Shown piece after piece: positions 25,562-33,706 of a DNA stretch of 64,000 nucleotides; position 1 is the stretch's first letter, and every line of letters starts with the position of its first letter. Under the pieces are notes generated by a model. The model ran no database searches, was not told the origin of the DNA, and was given only the letters and a program-made list of their open reading frames with translations. Source of the DNA: Lachnospiraceae bacterium 3-1. Its GTDB lineage: Bacteria; Bacillota; Clostridia; Lachnospirales; Lachnospiraceae. Made by a program: the position numbers and the translations under genes. The stretch spans positions 572,075 to 636,074 of the forward strand of contig KE159591.1 of NCBI GenBank assembly GCA_000403255.2, given 5' to 3'.

Positions 25562-25610
25562 CCTGATTTTCTCTCTGTTTATCTTTCCGATAAACTGGGA
25601 ATATATTTAT
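25562..25610. repeat. cassette-boundary hairpin, copy 1
   Basis: GTTTATC-TTTCC-GATAAAC (25578-25596) is a perfect 7-bp hairpin inside a segment matching copy 2 at 26737-26778 (CTGATTTTYYYKCTCTGTTTATC). It continues as TAAACTGGGAATATATTTAT, a near copy of the motif at 47995 and 54423. It lies between one gene's stop and the next gene's ribosome site. Confidence 0.6.
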
Positions 25611-25635
25611 AACTCATTCATCATCGCTATAATAT

Positions 25636-26658
25636 TTAACCGCCGGAGTAATACTTATCCCATTTGAAATGCTTTATGCCAATTTTTGTTTCAACAGCGC
25701 CATCCCACTGGACACAAAATCCAACAGACTTTAACTCTTCAGCAATGATCTGCCCTACTTCCCGGGCAGTTGGTTTTTCAAAGTAATTGCCAAAGGAAAG
25801 ATACAATAGCGTGCTGTCCCCATGTAAAATATGCCCTAAATCCTGTTCTGTATAGAAACAGCAACCTACGACCTTTTGCCCCTTTTCATGAGACTTAGCA
25901 GCAACTTCATTGCAGTCTTCAAATCCATCCGACTGAGTATATCCAGAATAGTGTAATGCTACAATTCCCTGCTTTTTAATAAATTCGGATGCAACTTTTT
26001 CCCAATCATACCCATTTCCTAACATATTATTCTTTGCAAAACAATCGCCATTTAACAAATCGGCATCCAAGCTTAATGTATATCTTCCCGGCTCTGACAG
26101 CCATCTAAACGGGACAATCATTTCCTTTAGCTTTTTATCCACATCTCTTGGTTTTGGAAATTCTGATTTCCGCTCATCAACTATCCGCTCATAATCCAGA
26201 TCTGCCCCTCGTTCTTCAAGCGCTGAACGAATCTCAACTTCCAAATCTGTACGAGAATGCATAATCCAGTAAGGTATCCCAGCTTCTTCCAATTCGATAC
26301 ATTGTTTTTTTGTAATATTGATTGTTTCTTTTCCTTTCCACATATGCCCTACAGGAGACAGAAACGAAATATTTTCATAATCTGAATCTCTCCACATATC
26401 ATAATATGGATTGCTGAATACAGCCCGCCAACGCCCATTTTTAGAAAATGGGTGTCCTATATGTTCAGGCGCAAACATCCTTCCCGACTGTATTATAATG
26501 TGAGGATTTTCGGGTATCCGCCCGGTATAAGAAAATACCTCTATCAAATCTACATTTCCCACCTGTATTTCAATCAACCTTCCAAAAGCATAAATATCAT
26601 TTAAAGGAAATTTATATTTGCTGTAATCAAGCGTATAATCATCATCATTAGATGGCAA
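25636..26658 (-). CDS. Imm26-like/DUF6891-like immunity protein, frameshifted 5' end
   Basis: A 340-residue frame. The N-terminal part (NDIYAFGRLIEIQVGNVDLIEVF) resembles immunity protein 26; the C-terminal part (ALHYSGYTQSDGFEDCNEVA ... VQWDGAVETKIGIKHFKWDK) resembles DUF6891. The Imm26 start motif HPGDIFTIPL lies upstream of TTG 26658 in the same frame, but the GTG after AGGAGG is in another frame; adding one A to the A5 run at 26705-26709 would join them. So the natural start is probably about 26718 with a one-base deletion. It is likely an immunity protein from a contact-dependent toxin system. Confidence 0.65.
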   Translation of the reverse strand: MPSNDDDYTLDYSKYKFPLNDIYAFGRLIEIQVGNVDLIEVFSYTGRIPENPHIIIQSGRMFAPEHIGHPFSKNGRWRAVFSNPYYDMWRDSDYENISFLSPVGHMWKGKETINITKKQCIELEEAGIPYWIMHSRTDLEVEIRSALEERGADLDYERIVDERKSEFPKPRDVDKKLKEMIVPFRWLSEPGRYTLSLDADLLNGDCFAKNNMLGNGYDWEKVASEFIKKQGIVALHYSGYTQSDGFEDCNEVAAKSHEKGQKVVGCCFYTEQDLGHILHGDSTLLYLSFGNYFEKPTAREVGQIIAEELKSVGFCVQWDGAVETKIGIKHFKWDKYYSGG

Positions 26659-26736
26659 AAAAAGAGGAATCGTAAAAATATCACCCGGATGAACCGCTGC
26701 TGCCTTTTTCCCACAACCAAACCTCCTATCCCATAT

Positions 26737-26778
26737 TCTGATTTTTCGCTCTGTTTATCTGCTCAATAAACTAGAAGC
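26737..26778. repeat. cassette-boundary hairpin, copy 2
   Basis: TTCTGATTTTTCGCTCTGTT followed by TATCTGCTCAATAAACTAG parallels the copy at 25562-25610, including GTTTATC pairing with a near-perfect AATAAAC. It sits between the stop of the gene at 26785 and the ribosome site of the Imm26-like gene. Confidence 0.55.
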
Positions 26779-26784
26779 TACAAA

Positions 26785-27132
26785 TCAGCCATCCATTGAA
26801 AAATACCTTAAATCCTGAAATTCGTCATCCATAAATTCAAAAGTAAATATATGTATACCATCAAATGACTGTTCTAAATAATTTACCTGCCCATTGTCAT
26901 AATTAATAACAGGCTTTCCCAACTTCTCTTTCATTTTATCCGTTCCGAAATCTCCAAAAGCCGCTGTGATATAGGGCATCATAAATTCTATAATGGAATC
27001 TAATTGTGTATTATATTTTTCAGATATTGCTTTTACCTGTTCCATGTAATCTCCCCCAGGTTCTTCATCCCAAGCAAAAATCAGTCCATGGTACTCAAAT
27101 ACAAACTGCTCCAACTCTTCATCAAACCGCAT
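26785..27132 (-). CDS. immunity-like hypothetical protein
   Basis: A 115-residue acidic protein starting MRFDEELEQFVFEYHGLIFA, 8 nt after GGAGG. It has mixed alpha/beta character, with no signal peptide and no membrane segment, and ends FEFMDDEFQDLRYFSMDG. The size, acidity and position in the array fit a toxin-immunity protein (DUF2004-like at best). I do not recognise the family with confidence. The longer frame to 27207 has no ribosome site. Confidence 0.6.
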   Translation of the reverse strand: MRFDEELEQFVFEYHGLIFAWDEEPGGDYMEQVKAISEKYNTQLDSIIEFMMPYITAAFGDFGTDKMKEKLGKPVINYDNGQVNYLEQSFDGIHIFTFEFMDDEFQDLRYFSMDG

Positions 27133-27181
27133 TGTTGTTTCCTCCGTCAACCTTGAATTTTCCAGCCCGATAATCCGAAAG

Positions 27182-27697
27182 CTAACTATTGCATATCTGA
27201 CATCCAAAACAGGTTAAAAAAGTATTGTGCTTTTCGCATCTTGGAAAACCGCAATAGACAGGATCATCCTCTTCTGACTCCGACAGCCAGTGATTCAGTG
27301 AATCTTCCCTAATATTATCCACTGTCATTCTTTTTATCAGATTTTCAAATGTATCCAAGTAATAGGAAATTAGTTCCTCATTTGGACTGTAATCAAGCCT
27401 TTCCCAGCCGGTTTTATTTCTTGCCCCGTTTATTAACCGGATCATAAATTTCTTATCTTCCTCAAAAGTTTCTTTCTCCCACGGCATTTCAACAATATCA
27501 AATCCAACACAGCCCCTGCCAGTTATTTGGTCTTTTTCACATAAATAAACCATCAGGCGTTTTTCGCTTTCGGTCCGGGCAATTACAGAGCCGCTTAAAG
27601 CGAGAATATTGATAAATACGTCTGTTCCGCCATTTGACATTGCAAGCGAATCATCACCTGGCACAGCTTTGCCGTCAAATGATATAATATTTGACAT
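27182..27697 (-). CDS. immunity-like hypothetical protein with Cys-rich tail
   Basis: A 171-residue protein starting MSNIISFDGKAVPGDDSLAM after AGGAGGAGACAG. The body is alpha/beta and acidic; the last 24 residues carry CGFPRCEKH and CFGCQIC, which look like metal ligands. It is in the same orientation as the surrounding immunity-like genes with short gaps. Family unknown. Confidence 0.65.
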   Translation of the reverse strand: MSNIISFDGKAVPGDDSLAMSNGGTDVFINILALSGSVIARTESEKRLMVYLCEKDQITGRGCVGFDIVEMPWEKETFEEDKKFMIRLINGARNKTGWERLDYSPNEELISYYLDTFENLIKRMTVDNIREDSLNHWLSESEEDDPVYCGFPRCEKHNTFLTCFGCQICNS

Positions 27698-27727
27698 TCT
27701 GTCTCCTCCTGTCGGCCAGATCTGCTG

Positions 27728-28300
27728 TCACGGCAAGGTCTGGGGATTTTCTGGATTCTCACATGTTTCTAAATATTCAGACAACAGGGAAGATGGCGGA
27801 TTTAACCGCAGCGCCCTGTTATATTCCGCGCCATCATCGTCAGGCGGATCCTGTTCTGCATTGATCACTACACATTCCCGTTCTTTTCCGGTTCCAAACA
27901 GGCCGGAAGCGTCAAGCCTCTTCATGGCTTCTTCCATACAATCAATCCGGGCTTCCCATTCGCCCCCATAAAGCTCGTCATCTGATAATCCGCCTGCTCT
28001 TTTATCCAGCAATTCATCTACTTTTCCAAAAAATTCCTCATATCCATAAACAGCATAGGGAGAATCTGCGCTGTCCCATTTCCACCAGCTTTTTTCATCA
28101 TCGGTTATTTGCTGCTCAATCATTGATTTTTCCAAAGCCTCATAAGACCATGCCGAAATATATGGATGCAGCCCTTCATCAAACACAAATACATAGAAAT
28201 AAAAATGTTCCTTCGTGTTTTCTTTCAAAGATGCGAATGCAGCTCCGGCAGCTTCTGCAAGAGCTTCAATCAATTCCTCGTTGCTTTTTTTAATATTCAT
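27728..28300 (-). CDS. DUF4303-like protein
   Basis: A 190-residue protein with FYFYVFVFDEGLHPYISAWS near the start and KWDSADSPYAVYGYEEFFG in the middle, the pattern of DUF4303, a family found in toxin-immunity arrays. It is acidic, soluble and lacks membrane segments. AAAGGTTGGAAAAGGC precedes ATG 28300. It lies 30 bp upstream of the Cys-tailed gene and is probably co-transcribed with it. Confidence 0.7.
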   Translation of the reverse strand: MNIKKSNEELIEALAEAAGAAFASLKENTKEHFYFYVFVFDEGLHPYISAWSYEALEKSMIEQQITDDEKSWWKWDSADSPYAVYGYEEFFGKVDELLDKRAGGLSDDELYGGEWEARIDCMEEAMKRLDASGLFGTGKERECVVINAEQDPPDDDGAEYNRALRLNPPSSLLSEYLETCENPENPQTLP

Positions 28301-28390
28301 GCCTTTTCCAACCTTTCACTTTGTTCTGCAAAGTTCATTTTAGGATCTGTCCCCTTCAAATTCAACATTTGATTTTCTAAACACGCTCTA

Positions 28391-28819
28391 TCAAATTTTC
28401 AAAATGGTATGATACTTTTCATAGTATCCTTCAATCCTGCTTTTAGCAATTCCCGCCTTATATCCTTTTTCTATTTCTTCAGAATAAAAGCCTGTATCAA
28501 AAGGCAAAAAATTCCCTTTCTCAGCCTGAACAATCTCAAAGGTATCCTCATCTATATATTTGATATTCTGCATCCGCTCCATAACTTTTCGTATCCTGCT
28601 TGGAATCGGTTTAAGCAGCCCTTCACCTTTTAATTTTGGAATCTGCAATTTTTCATAAAACTCCCGTATATCTTTTACTGTAAACTGCTCTATCCCATAA
28701 TAATGAAAAATCAGAACCAGTTCCTCCATCTGCAGACTAAAAGGTTCACAATAAAATCCTACTTCAAACGACTTACAATAATAAACAACTTCTTTTATAT
28801 TTAATTTTGTCCAGTTCAT
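28391..28819 (-). CDS. immunity-like hypothetical protein
   Basis: A 142-residue helical protein (MNWTKLNIKEVVYYCKSFEV ... KSRIEGYYEKYHTILKI). Its ATG overlaps the stop codon of a 38-codon frame upstream (ATGA), so it is translationally coupled to what looks like a toxin tail. That arrangement, toxin then immunity with overlapping codons, is typical of polymorphic toxin loci. No family recognised. Confidence 0.6.
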   Translation of the reverse strand: MNWTKLNIKEVVYYCKSFEVGFYCEPFSLQMEELVLIFHYYGIEQFTVKDIREFYEKLQIPKLKGEGLLKPIPSRIRKVMERMQNIKYIDEDTFEIVQAEKGNFLPFDTGFYSEEIEKGYKAGIAKSRIEGYYEKYHTILKI

Positions 28820-28932
28820 GCTTCATCTCCGTTCCCATTTTCCTGTTCCGGAAATGTGGTTTCTTTCCCAAACGCCTGCGGCCATGTGCGTTCCAGACGT
28901 CCATATTCCCCTTTCTGTACGTCGGTTATTTC
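28816..28932 (-). pseudogene. possible C-terminal remnant of a secreted toxin
   Basis: A 38-codon open frame between two stop codons encodes EYGRLERTWPQAFGKETTFP and ends NGNGDEA-stop, overlapping the ATG of the following gene. It has no start codon or ribosome site. Its place directly before an immunity-like gene suggests a toxin C-terminus left after deletion. Inference from context only. Confidence 0.35.
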
Positions 28933-29774
28933 CCCTTAATCTCAATCCTATCCAAAATTCCCTGTACGCTTATATTCTGGTGCGTCAGATACATTCTCGC
29001 CACATCCTCCACAAATGCTCTGTCTGCGCCCGTCGCCCGCCTGGCGTCCTCTAACGAATAACCCTTATCCATATATTTCATAATTTTTTTCACAAGCCGG
29101 AAGACATCCTTAGAATGCCCGGATTCTTTTTTCGCCGTTCCCCACTCCCTGCTTAACTCCGCCGCTTTCGCATGGCCGTAGTACACCTTGATGGGATTTC
29201 GCGCCAGCAGCTTTTCCCAGCTCTCCCCAATCTGCGTCCCCCTGTGAAGTTCCAATTCATACAGAGGATTGAGGTCGCCTACAAAAAACGCCCCTTCATC
29301 CAGGCATAAAGAAATGCTGTCTTCGCTATGCCCCGGCGTATGCACCACTTCCCCTGCAATCCCGCATTCCTCCACAAGCGCGCGGCTCTCCCCGCAGGAA
29401 ATGACGCGGACGTCCTCATCCGCAATCGGCAGATAAAGGCGGTTCCCCTCCTTTGCAAATATCCCGTCCGCATCATGGATATGCGCTCGCTGCACATCAG
29501 CCACAACGATTTTCACACCGCAGCGGGCAATCTCCTGCGCGATTCCCATGTGGTCCGGGTGGAAATGGGAAATAAATAAATACCGTATTTCCTGCACTGT
29601 CGCCCCTGCCCCGCCAAGCGCCCTGCAAAACTGCGGAAAAGAACCCGCCCATCCCGTATCGAAAAGGATGCTGCCCTTCGTTCCCCGGATAAGATATGTA
29701 TTTATATTGGAATATTTTAATTCGATTACCATCCTGCCACCCCATTTTACAAAAAAGTTCATCTGCTTCGACAT
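28926..29774 (-). CDS. MBL-fold metallo-hydrolase
   Basis: A 282-residue metallo-beta-lactamase-fold protein. His70, His72, Asp74 and His75 form the HFHPDHMG zinc motif; HTPGHSEDS gives the next histidine and YYGHAK the last. The C-terminal 80 residues are helical. Such proteins hydrolyse thioesters, lactones or phosphodiesters. It starts MSKQMNFFVKWG or at the second Met, MVIELKYSNINTYLIRGTKG, which better fits the fold. No clear partner gene. Confidence 0.85.
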   Translation of the reverse strand: MSKQMNFFVKWGGRMVIELKYSNINTYLIRGTKGSILFDTGWAGSFPQFCRALGGAGATVQEIRYLFISHFHPDHMGIAQEIARCGVKIVVADVQRAHIHDADGIFAKEGNRLYLPIADEDVRVISCGESRALVEECGIAGEVVHTPGHSEDSISLCLDEGAFFVGDLNPLYELELHRGTQIGESWEKLLARNPIKVYYGHAKAAELSREWGTAKKESGHSKDVFRLVKKIMKYMDKGYSLEDARRATGADRAFVEDVARMYLTHQNISVQGILDRIEIKGK

Positions 29775-29981
29775 GATAACACCGCTGAGCCTACGCTATC
29801 GAAAAAAGTGTCATGCGAAAGCCTTCCTTGGAAAGCCGCATCCCTGCACAGATGAACCATGACTATTTTAACATCTTTTGCTCCTATACGCCACCTTTAT
29901 TTCCGCGAGCAATGAGGAAAATAGCCATTCTTGCATGAATATTTGACGAATGCCGTGAGAGCCAAATGCCCCGTTAGCTTG

Positions 29982-30212
29982 CTATGGGGTATTTGGCCTT
30001 TTCCGGGATGCCTGTTTCCCCTGCGGAAATTCCAGTTTCAACTGATACTGGAACCCCTGGACCTCCTTCCCGTCTTTCGTATAGGAATACTCCTTCACCC
30101 CTTCTGGGATAAGGTACGCGTCATAGCTTCCCTTCTTGCCGTTTAAGCCTTTTACAAGCGTCTTTTTCCCGTCCAGCGGGCTCTTGACCCCGTAAACGGG
30201 GTGAATATGTTA
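29982..30212 (-). pseudogene. C-terminal remnant of an ICE protein
   Basis: An open frame without a start encodes KSPLDGKKTLVKGLNGKKGS, DAYLIPEGVKEYSYTKDGKE and FQYQLKLEFPQGKQ before TAG at 29982. The composition fits an ICE accessory protein tail, next to another ICE-type gene at 30241. The parent is not identified. The rest of 29775-29980 shows nothing else. Confidence 0.45.
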
Positions 30213-30240
30213 CCTCGGCTTTTCAGTTCCGTTGCCCTCG

Positions 30241-30582
30241 TCATTCCGTATCGCCCTCGCTTTCATTTTCAGCATTGGGGAGAATGGATTGTGGGGAAGT
30301 GGTTTCACGGCTTTCCGCTTTGATTTTAGATATAATCTGCTGACACTCCTTTGTCTGCAAGGCAACCGATAAGATACGGTTTAACTCGTCCTCGTCATAA
30401 CGGTAGCAGTCGGGAAAATACTTCATGATAATACCGCCCATGATGTACTTATGGTGGTTCTCGGCTTTGCGTTTCTTCTCGTTCTGCTTTTTCTTTTCGT
30501 TGGCTACACGCTGTTTTGCCTGTTCCAGTTCCTGCAATGCTTTTTCTAAATTTCTGCTTGCGTCATTTTTGCTCTCAATCAT
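30241..30582 (-). CDS. small ICE accessory protein
   Basis: A 113-residue protein with an N-terminal charged coiled coil (NLEKALQELEQAKQRVANEK, Lys-rich) followed by ENHHKYIMGGIIMKYFPDCY and a helical tail. Proteins of this layout accompany mobilization genes in Clostridia ICEs; their role is not known. It lies directly upstream of the ICE protein remnant at 29982. Start follows GAATGAGG weakly. Confidence 0.65.
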   Translation of the reverse strand: MIESKNDASRNLEKALQELEQAKQRVANEKKKQNEKKRKAENHHKYIMGGIIMKYFPDCYRYDEDELNRILSVALQTKECQQIISKIKAESRETTSPQSILPNAENESEGDTE

Positions 30583-30629
30583 TTTGATACCTCATTCTTT
30601 CTGTGGTTGTGTTAATAGTTTCTGAAAAT

Positions 30630-30668
30630 AAAAAAGGTAGCTGATTGTCTGTTAAGATAATCGCTACC
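30630..30668 (-). terminator. intrinsic terminator
   Basis: GGTAGC (30636-30641) pairs with GCTACC (30663-30668), extended by GATT/AATC. On the minus strand it is followed by six T residues, just upstream of the gene at 30582. Confidence 0.65.
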
Positions 30669-30731
30669 TAAAAGTAAACAATATTCAGTTTTTACATCAT
30701 TTTTTTGTTCTGATTTTCCCCAACAAATTCT

Positions 30732-30824
30732 TTAGGTTAGAATCGCTGATGGGGCAAACGAAAAAGCAGCCTTGATTTTGCGATAAACTGCCCTTTCGTT
30801 TGCGCCATTTGCGATTTAACCTAA
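30732..30824. repeat. 93-bp imperfect palindrome
   Basis: TTAGGTTAGAATCGC pairs with GCGATTTAACCTAA, and GGCAAACGAAA pairs with TTTCGTTTGC inside it, leaving a loop near 30768-30785. It stands alone at the edge of the IS91-type remnant, so it may be the element terminus or a small mobile hairpin. No gene is present. Confidence 0.55.
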
Positions 30825-30869
30825 TTGAACAAAGTGAGCGTCCCTTTAGCTGGTGCCTATGGACTTTCA

Positions 30870-31866
30870 ATCTTTTTCCTTCTGGAAGATATCATATCAT
30901 AATCCTGCAGAAATGGAACCCATTTTCTGTGGTATTTGAAATTTCTGTATGGCAAACAAGCCTCCCAGAAGGAAGCCTTCGAAGCCATATGATGCCCGAC
31001 GGATCAGTTCCGCAGCGGAATGACTTTGTGGTGTGATACAATACGTCCCCCGCAGCGCCTGCATTTACAGATATCCACGCCCCAGAGTTGCTTTATGATT
31101 TCAGGCCCGGTCTTGTCTTTCAGCTGTGAAAGGTAGGCCCTGCAGCCCAGCAGGTTCTGGCACAGGGTGATGAGCTTCTTCTATGTGTAATGGTTCCGGT
31201 ATTTTTCGGATGTCCCGCCAAACACAAGGCGGCCGTCCTGCCAGAGCCTCTTCAATTCCGCCATGTACTTGCCGCGGAACTTCCGGGACACGACATGGAT
31301 GGGGAGGAAAAACCGTCCCTTTTCCCTTTCCAGTGGTTCTGCGCATTAAGCCCTCCGCCCAGCACGATGGCATGGATATGGGGGTGGAAGTTCATTTCAG
31401 ACCCCCAGGTATGGAAGATGCAGAGGTAACCAATCTTTGCACCCAGGTATTTTGGGTCTGCACAAAACTCGTCAAGGGTGCCGGAAGCAGCATGATAGAG
31501 CGCATCATACAAGAGCTTCTGGTTGCTGTAGATTATGGGGTTTAGTTCAGCCGGGACAGTAAATACGACATAGAAGTAAGGGGCTTCCAGGACATCTTCC
31601 CGACGAAGAACCATCCATTTCTCCTTTGGGAGCGCCTGGCACATGGGGCAGCACCGGTTGCGGCAGGAATTATAGTGGATCTGGATACAGCCGCAGTCCT
31701 CGCAGACATCGACATTTGCCCCATAAGCCCCGGTTTTACAGTTCATGATGCATGTGGCGGCTTTTGTCTGTTCCGGGGAGGGCGTATGCCTTTCCAGATA
31801 TCCCGAATAAAAACGGTTGAAAATATCCTGCACAGTCGGCTTATCCATTGGCTCCCTCCCTGTCAA
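30870..31866 (-). pseudogene. IS91-family transposase, degenerate
   Basis: The start of the gene is intact: PTVQDIFNRFYSGYLERHTP, the zinc-binding cluster CEDCGCIQIHYNSCRNRCCP and the HUH motif NFHPHIHAIVLGG of the rolling-circle Y1/Y2 transposases. Near 31320 the frame shifts, after which PIHVVSRKFRGKYMAELKRL continues in another frame, interrupted by further stops, to a C-terminal zinc cluster (CKCRRCGGRIVSHH). At least one frameshift and two stops make it inactive. Confidence 0.8.
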
Positions 31867-32310
31867 AAGGGCTGTGGATGCCCATAATGGATTTATTGCT
31901 TACATGCAGGTAGACTTCGGTAGATTTCGGATCCCTGTGTCCGAGCAGGGTCTGGAGCGTACGGGCGTCAACCCCTGCCTCCATAAGATGGGTCGCAAAG
32001 CTGTGGCGGAGGCTGTGGGGAGTGGCGCCTGCCGGAAGCCCCGCTTTCCTGACACAGCGGCGCATGACCTGTATTTCAGATCATCGGTCGAATCAAGGAG
32101 CCCGTCAATATCCTGCCTGGACAGGACGGTGGGGAGCTTATGGTCGATGCGCATGCGGGGCACCCTGACATCATCCCAGAGGATATGCAGGAGCTTTGCC
32201 CACATAGTTCAGAAAATAGGATACATAGTTTTTATAACAGAGAACGGAACGGTTTTTAAGGTTCCTGATTTTTGCTTCTTCTTCGAGAAGCAGCATATAT
32301 TTTTCGTACA
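31841..32310 (-). pseudogene. tyrosine recombinase partner of the IS91-type element, degenerate
   Basis: The C-terminal half is clear: TPHSLRHSFATHLMEAGVDA, TLLGHRDPKSTEVYLHVS has His-x-x-Arg, His and Tyr of a XerC/D-like recombinase. The upstream half (LLLEEEAKIRNLKNRSVLC ... YFLNYVGK) is scattered over three frames. In Clostridia such a recombinase gene commonly precedes an IS91-type transposase, and its 3' end overlaps the transposase start here. Confidence 0.7.
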
Positions 32311-32594
32311 TATCGGTTCCTCCATAAAATCAGACAGTCAGCAGTTACGGAATATCTTTTTATGGAGGGGCATTTGCAAAATAAAAGTGCTTGCCAATAC
32401 AGCAGGAGGGTGTTATTCTTATCATAAGCAGTGGTCAGAGATAAGCCCGTATTCGAAGTATGTTTTTGGTCGCACTTAAACAATACTATCTTGGGACGTT
32501 CCTGTCCACTGTTTTTAGGAAAAGAAAAGCTGCGCCATAGCCTTGGCAGGCCATCGCGCAGCGATTTTGTTCAATTCCAGCTTGTCAGCAACCC

Positions 32595-32633
32595 CAAAAA
32601 AGGCAGCCGCCCCGTCAAAGCGTCTGCCTTTTC
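32595..32633. terminator. bidirectional terminator
   Basis: AAAAAAGGCAG (32595-32605) pairs with CTGCCTTTTCC (32624-32634). It lies downstream of the minus-strand gene at 32674. The rest of 32490-32670 shows no gene. Confidence 0.65.
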
Positions 32634-32673
32634 CTGTCCCAGTCCTTCTACTCGTCCCTGAAAACCTCTGCCA

Positions 32674-32931
32674 TCATCTTTGCCCCAGCTTAAAACCGTC
32701 AATGAACATTTCCGAGAACTCAAACGGGATTACGACAAGCTGTTCGTCCATGATTTTAATGAACCGCTCATCAAGGGGCGGCTCCAGCTTAGCCAGTAAC
32801 TCAATAAAGTCCTCGTAATGGTGGTAATGCCCCTGATGGATTTTCCGGTATTCCTCACCTCTGGGGGCATACTGTTCTGCCGGGAAGATTTCACCATTAT
32901 AAAGCTGTTCCAGTACATTCTTCACTTCCAT
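32674..32931 (-). CDS. DUF6809-like small protein
   Basis: An 85-residue acidic protein starting MEVKNVLEQLYNGEIFPAEQ after GAGGAGGTT. The pattern LYNGEIFPAEQY ... LLAKLEPPLDERF ... FEFSEMFIDGFKLGQR matches DUF6809, a small mobile-element family of unknown function. Its start overlaps the 3' end of the next upstream gene by 35 bp, so the two form an operon. The longer frame to 33108 is only the shadow of that gene. Confidence 0.7.
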   Translation of the reverse strand: MEVKNVLEQLYNGEIFPAEQYAPRGEEYRKIHQGHYHHYEDFIELLAKLEPPLDERFIKIMDEQLVVIPFEFSEMFIDGFKLGQR

Positions 32932-33232
32932 AACCTCCTCGTTGTTTTCCGTCCATATATTGCTGCAATTCATACAGGCAGGGGACGTACAGCCTGCCGT
33001 TTTCCACGCATCGGAAAATATCGCATTTCTTGTCCGTGGACGCAGCGTAAAAATCATCGTAAGAGTAGGGGAATTTCTGGCTTCCCCTGCCGTAATAGTC
33101 AGCGGCAAAAAAGCCGAGTTCCCTGTCTGTTTTTAATCTGTGGGTAATCTTGAAAAAATCATCTTCCCGCTTTGTGAACTGCCGCTCTGGGATAAAATGA
33201 TACCCTCCGTATTCAAAAGACTTATCCTGCAT
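32897..33232 (-). CDS. ICE protein, LPD28-like
   Basis: A 111-residue protein: FEYGGYHFIPERQFTKREDD, DFYAASTDKKCDIFRCVENG and RLYVPCLYELQQYMDGK. These segments resemble a large-polyvalent-protein domain (LPD28) seen in ICE-encoded antirestriction-type proteins. It is probably a stand-alone copy. The tail GGYGSEECTGTAL may be frameshifted. Located in a run of ICE accessory genes; function unknown. Confidence 0.6.
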   Translation of the reverse strand: MQDKSFEYGGYHFIPERQFTKREDDFFKITHRLKTDRELGFFAADYYGRGSQKFPYSYDDFYAASTDKKCDIFRCVENGRLYVPCLYELQQYMDGKQRGGYGSEECTGTAL

Positions 33233-33240
33233 CTTTCACC

Positions 33241-33546
33241 TCACGATTCTTTCGCATATTTACGGTATGCCTTTTCCCCTGCGGCTCTGATTTTCTGCAT
33301 CCGCACACTGCCTAAAAGCTCTGGGTATTTCTCCTGCAATTTGCGGCGTATCCTGCCCACGCTCTCAAAGCTCGGCAAGCTAAGCTCCTTATGCCATGTC
33401 ATTATCTGTGCAAGCGGCATATTCCCCGCATCTTTCAAATAAAGGTTGCAGAGGGCAAGGTACAGCACCATGTCGTCATTTCTGGCGTCTTCATTCTTTT
33501 ACAGGACAGCCTTAACTTTTCCCTCAATGGTTTTCAGATTGTCCAT
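33241..33546 (-). pseudogene. ICE/phage-type small gene with in-frame TAA
   Basis: GGAGGTAATT-ATG starts MDNLKTIEGKVKAVL, then TAA at codon 16 (33501-33499), then the same frame continues KNEDARNDDMVLYLALCNLY ... SFESVGRIRRKLQEKYPELL to 33241. The intact version would be 101 residues, a helical protein like the phage-type small proteins of ICEs. A second start at ATG within the frame may rescue the C-terminal 76 residues. Confidence 0.6.
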
Positions 33547-33575
33547 AATTACCTCCATACATGGAAAGAGGGCGG

Positions 33576-33701
33576 TCACCTAAAACCGCCCCAATCCACA
33601 TCAATCTGCCTTAATTTATTTTTCCTGCGGATATGCAGCCACGCAGCCGCACCGCCAATAAACGCCACAAGCACAATAACGATAATGGTTTTTTCTCTCA
33701 T
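33576..33701 (-). CDS. 41-residue membrane peptide
   Basis: GGAGGACTAAGCAG-ATG starts MREKTIIVIVLVAFIGGAAA, one transmembrane helix followed by a basic stretch HIRRKNKLRQIDVDWGGF. It lies 5 bp after the Cna-B surface protein stop. ICE operons for surface proteins often carry such small membrane partners. Function unknown. Confidence 0.55.
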   Translation of the reverse strand: MREKTIIVIVLVAFIGGAAAWLHIRRKNKLRQIDVDWGGFR

Positions 33702-33706
33702 TCTGC

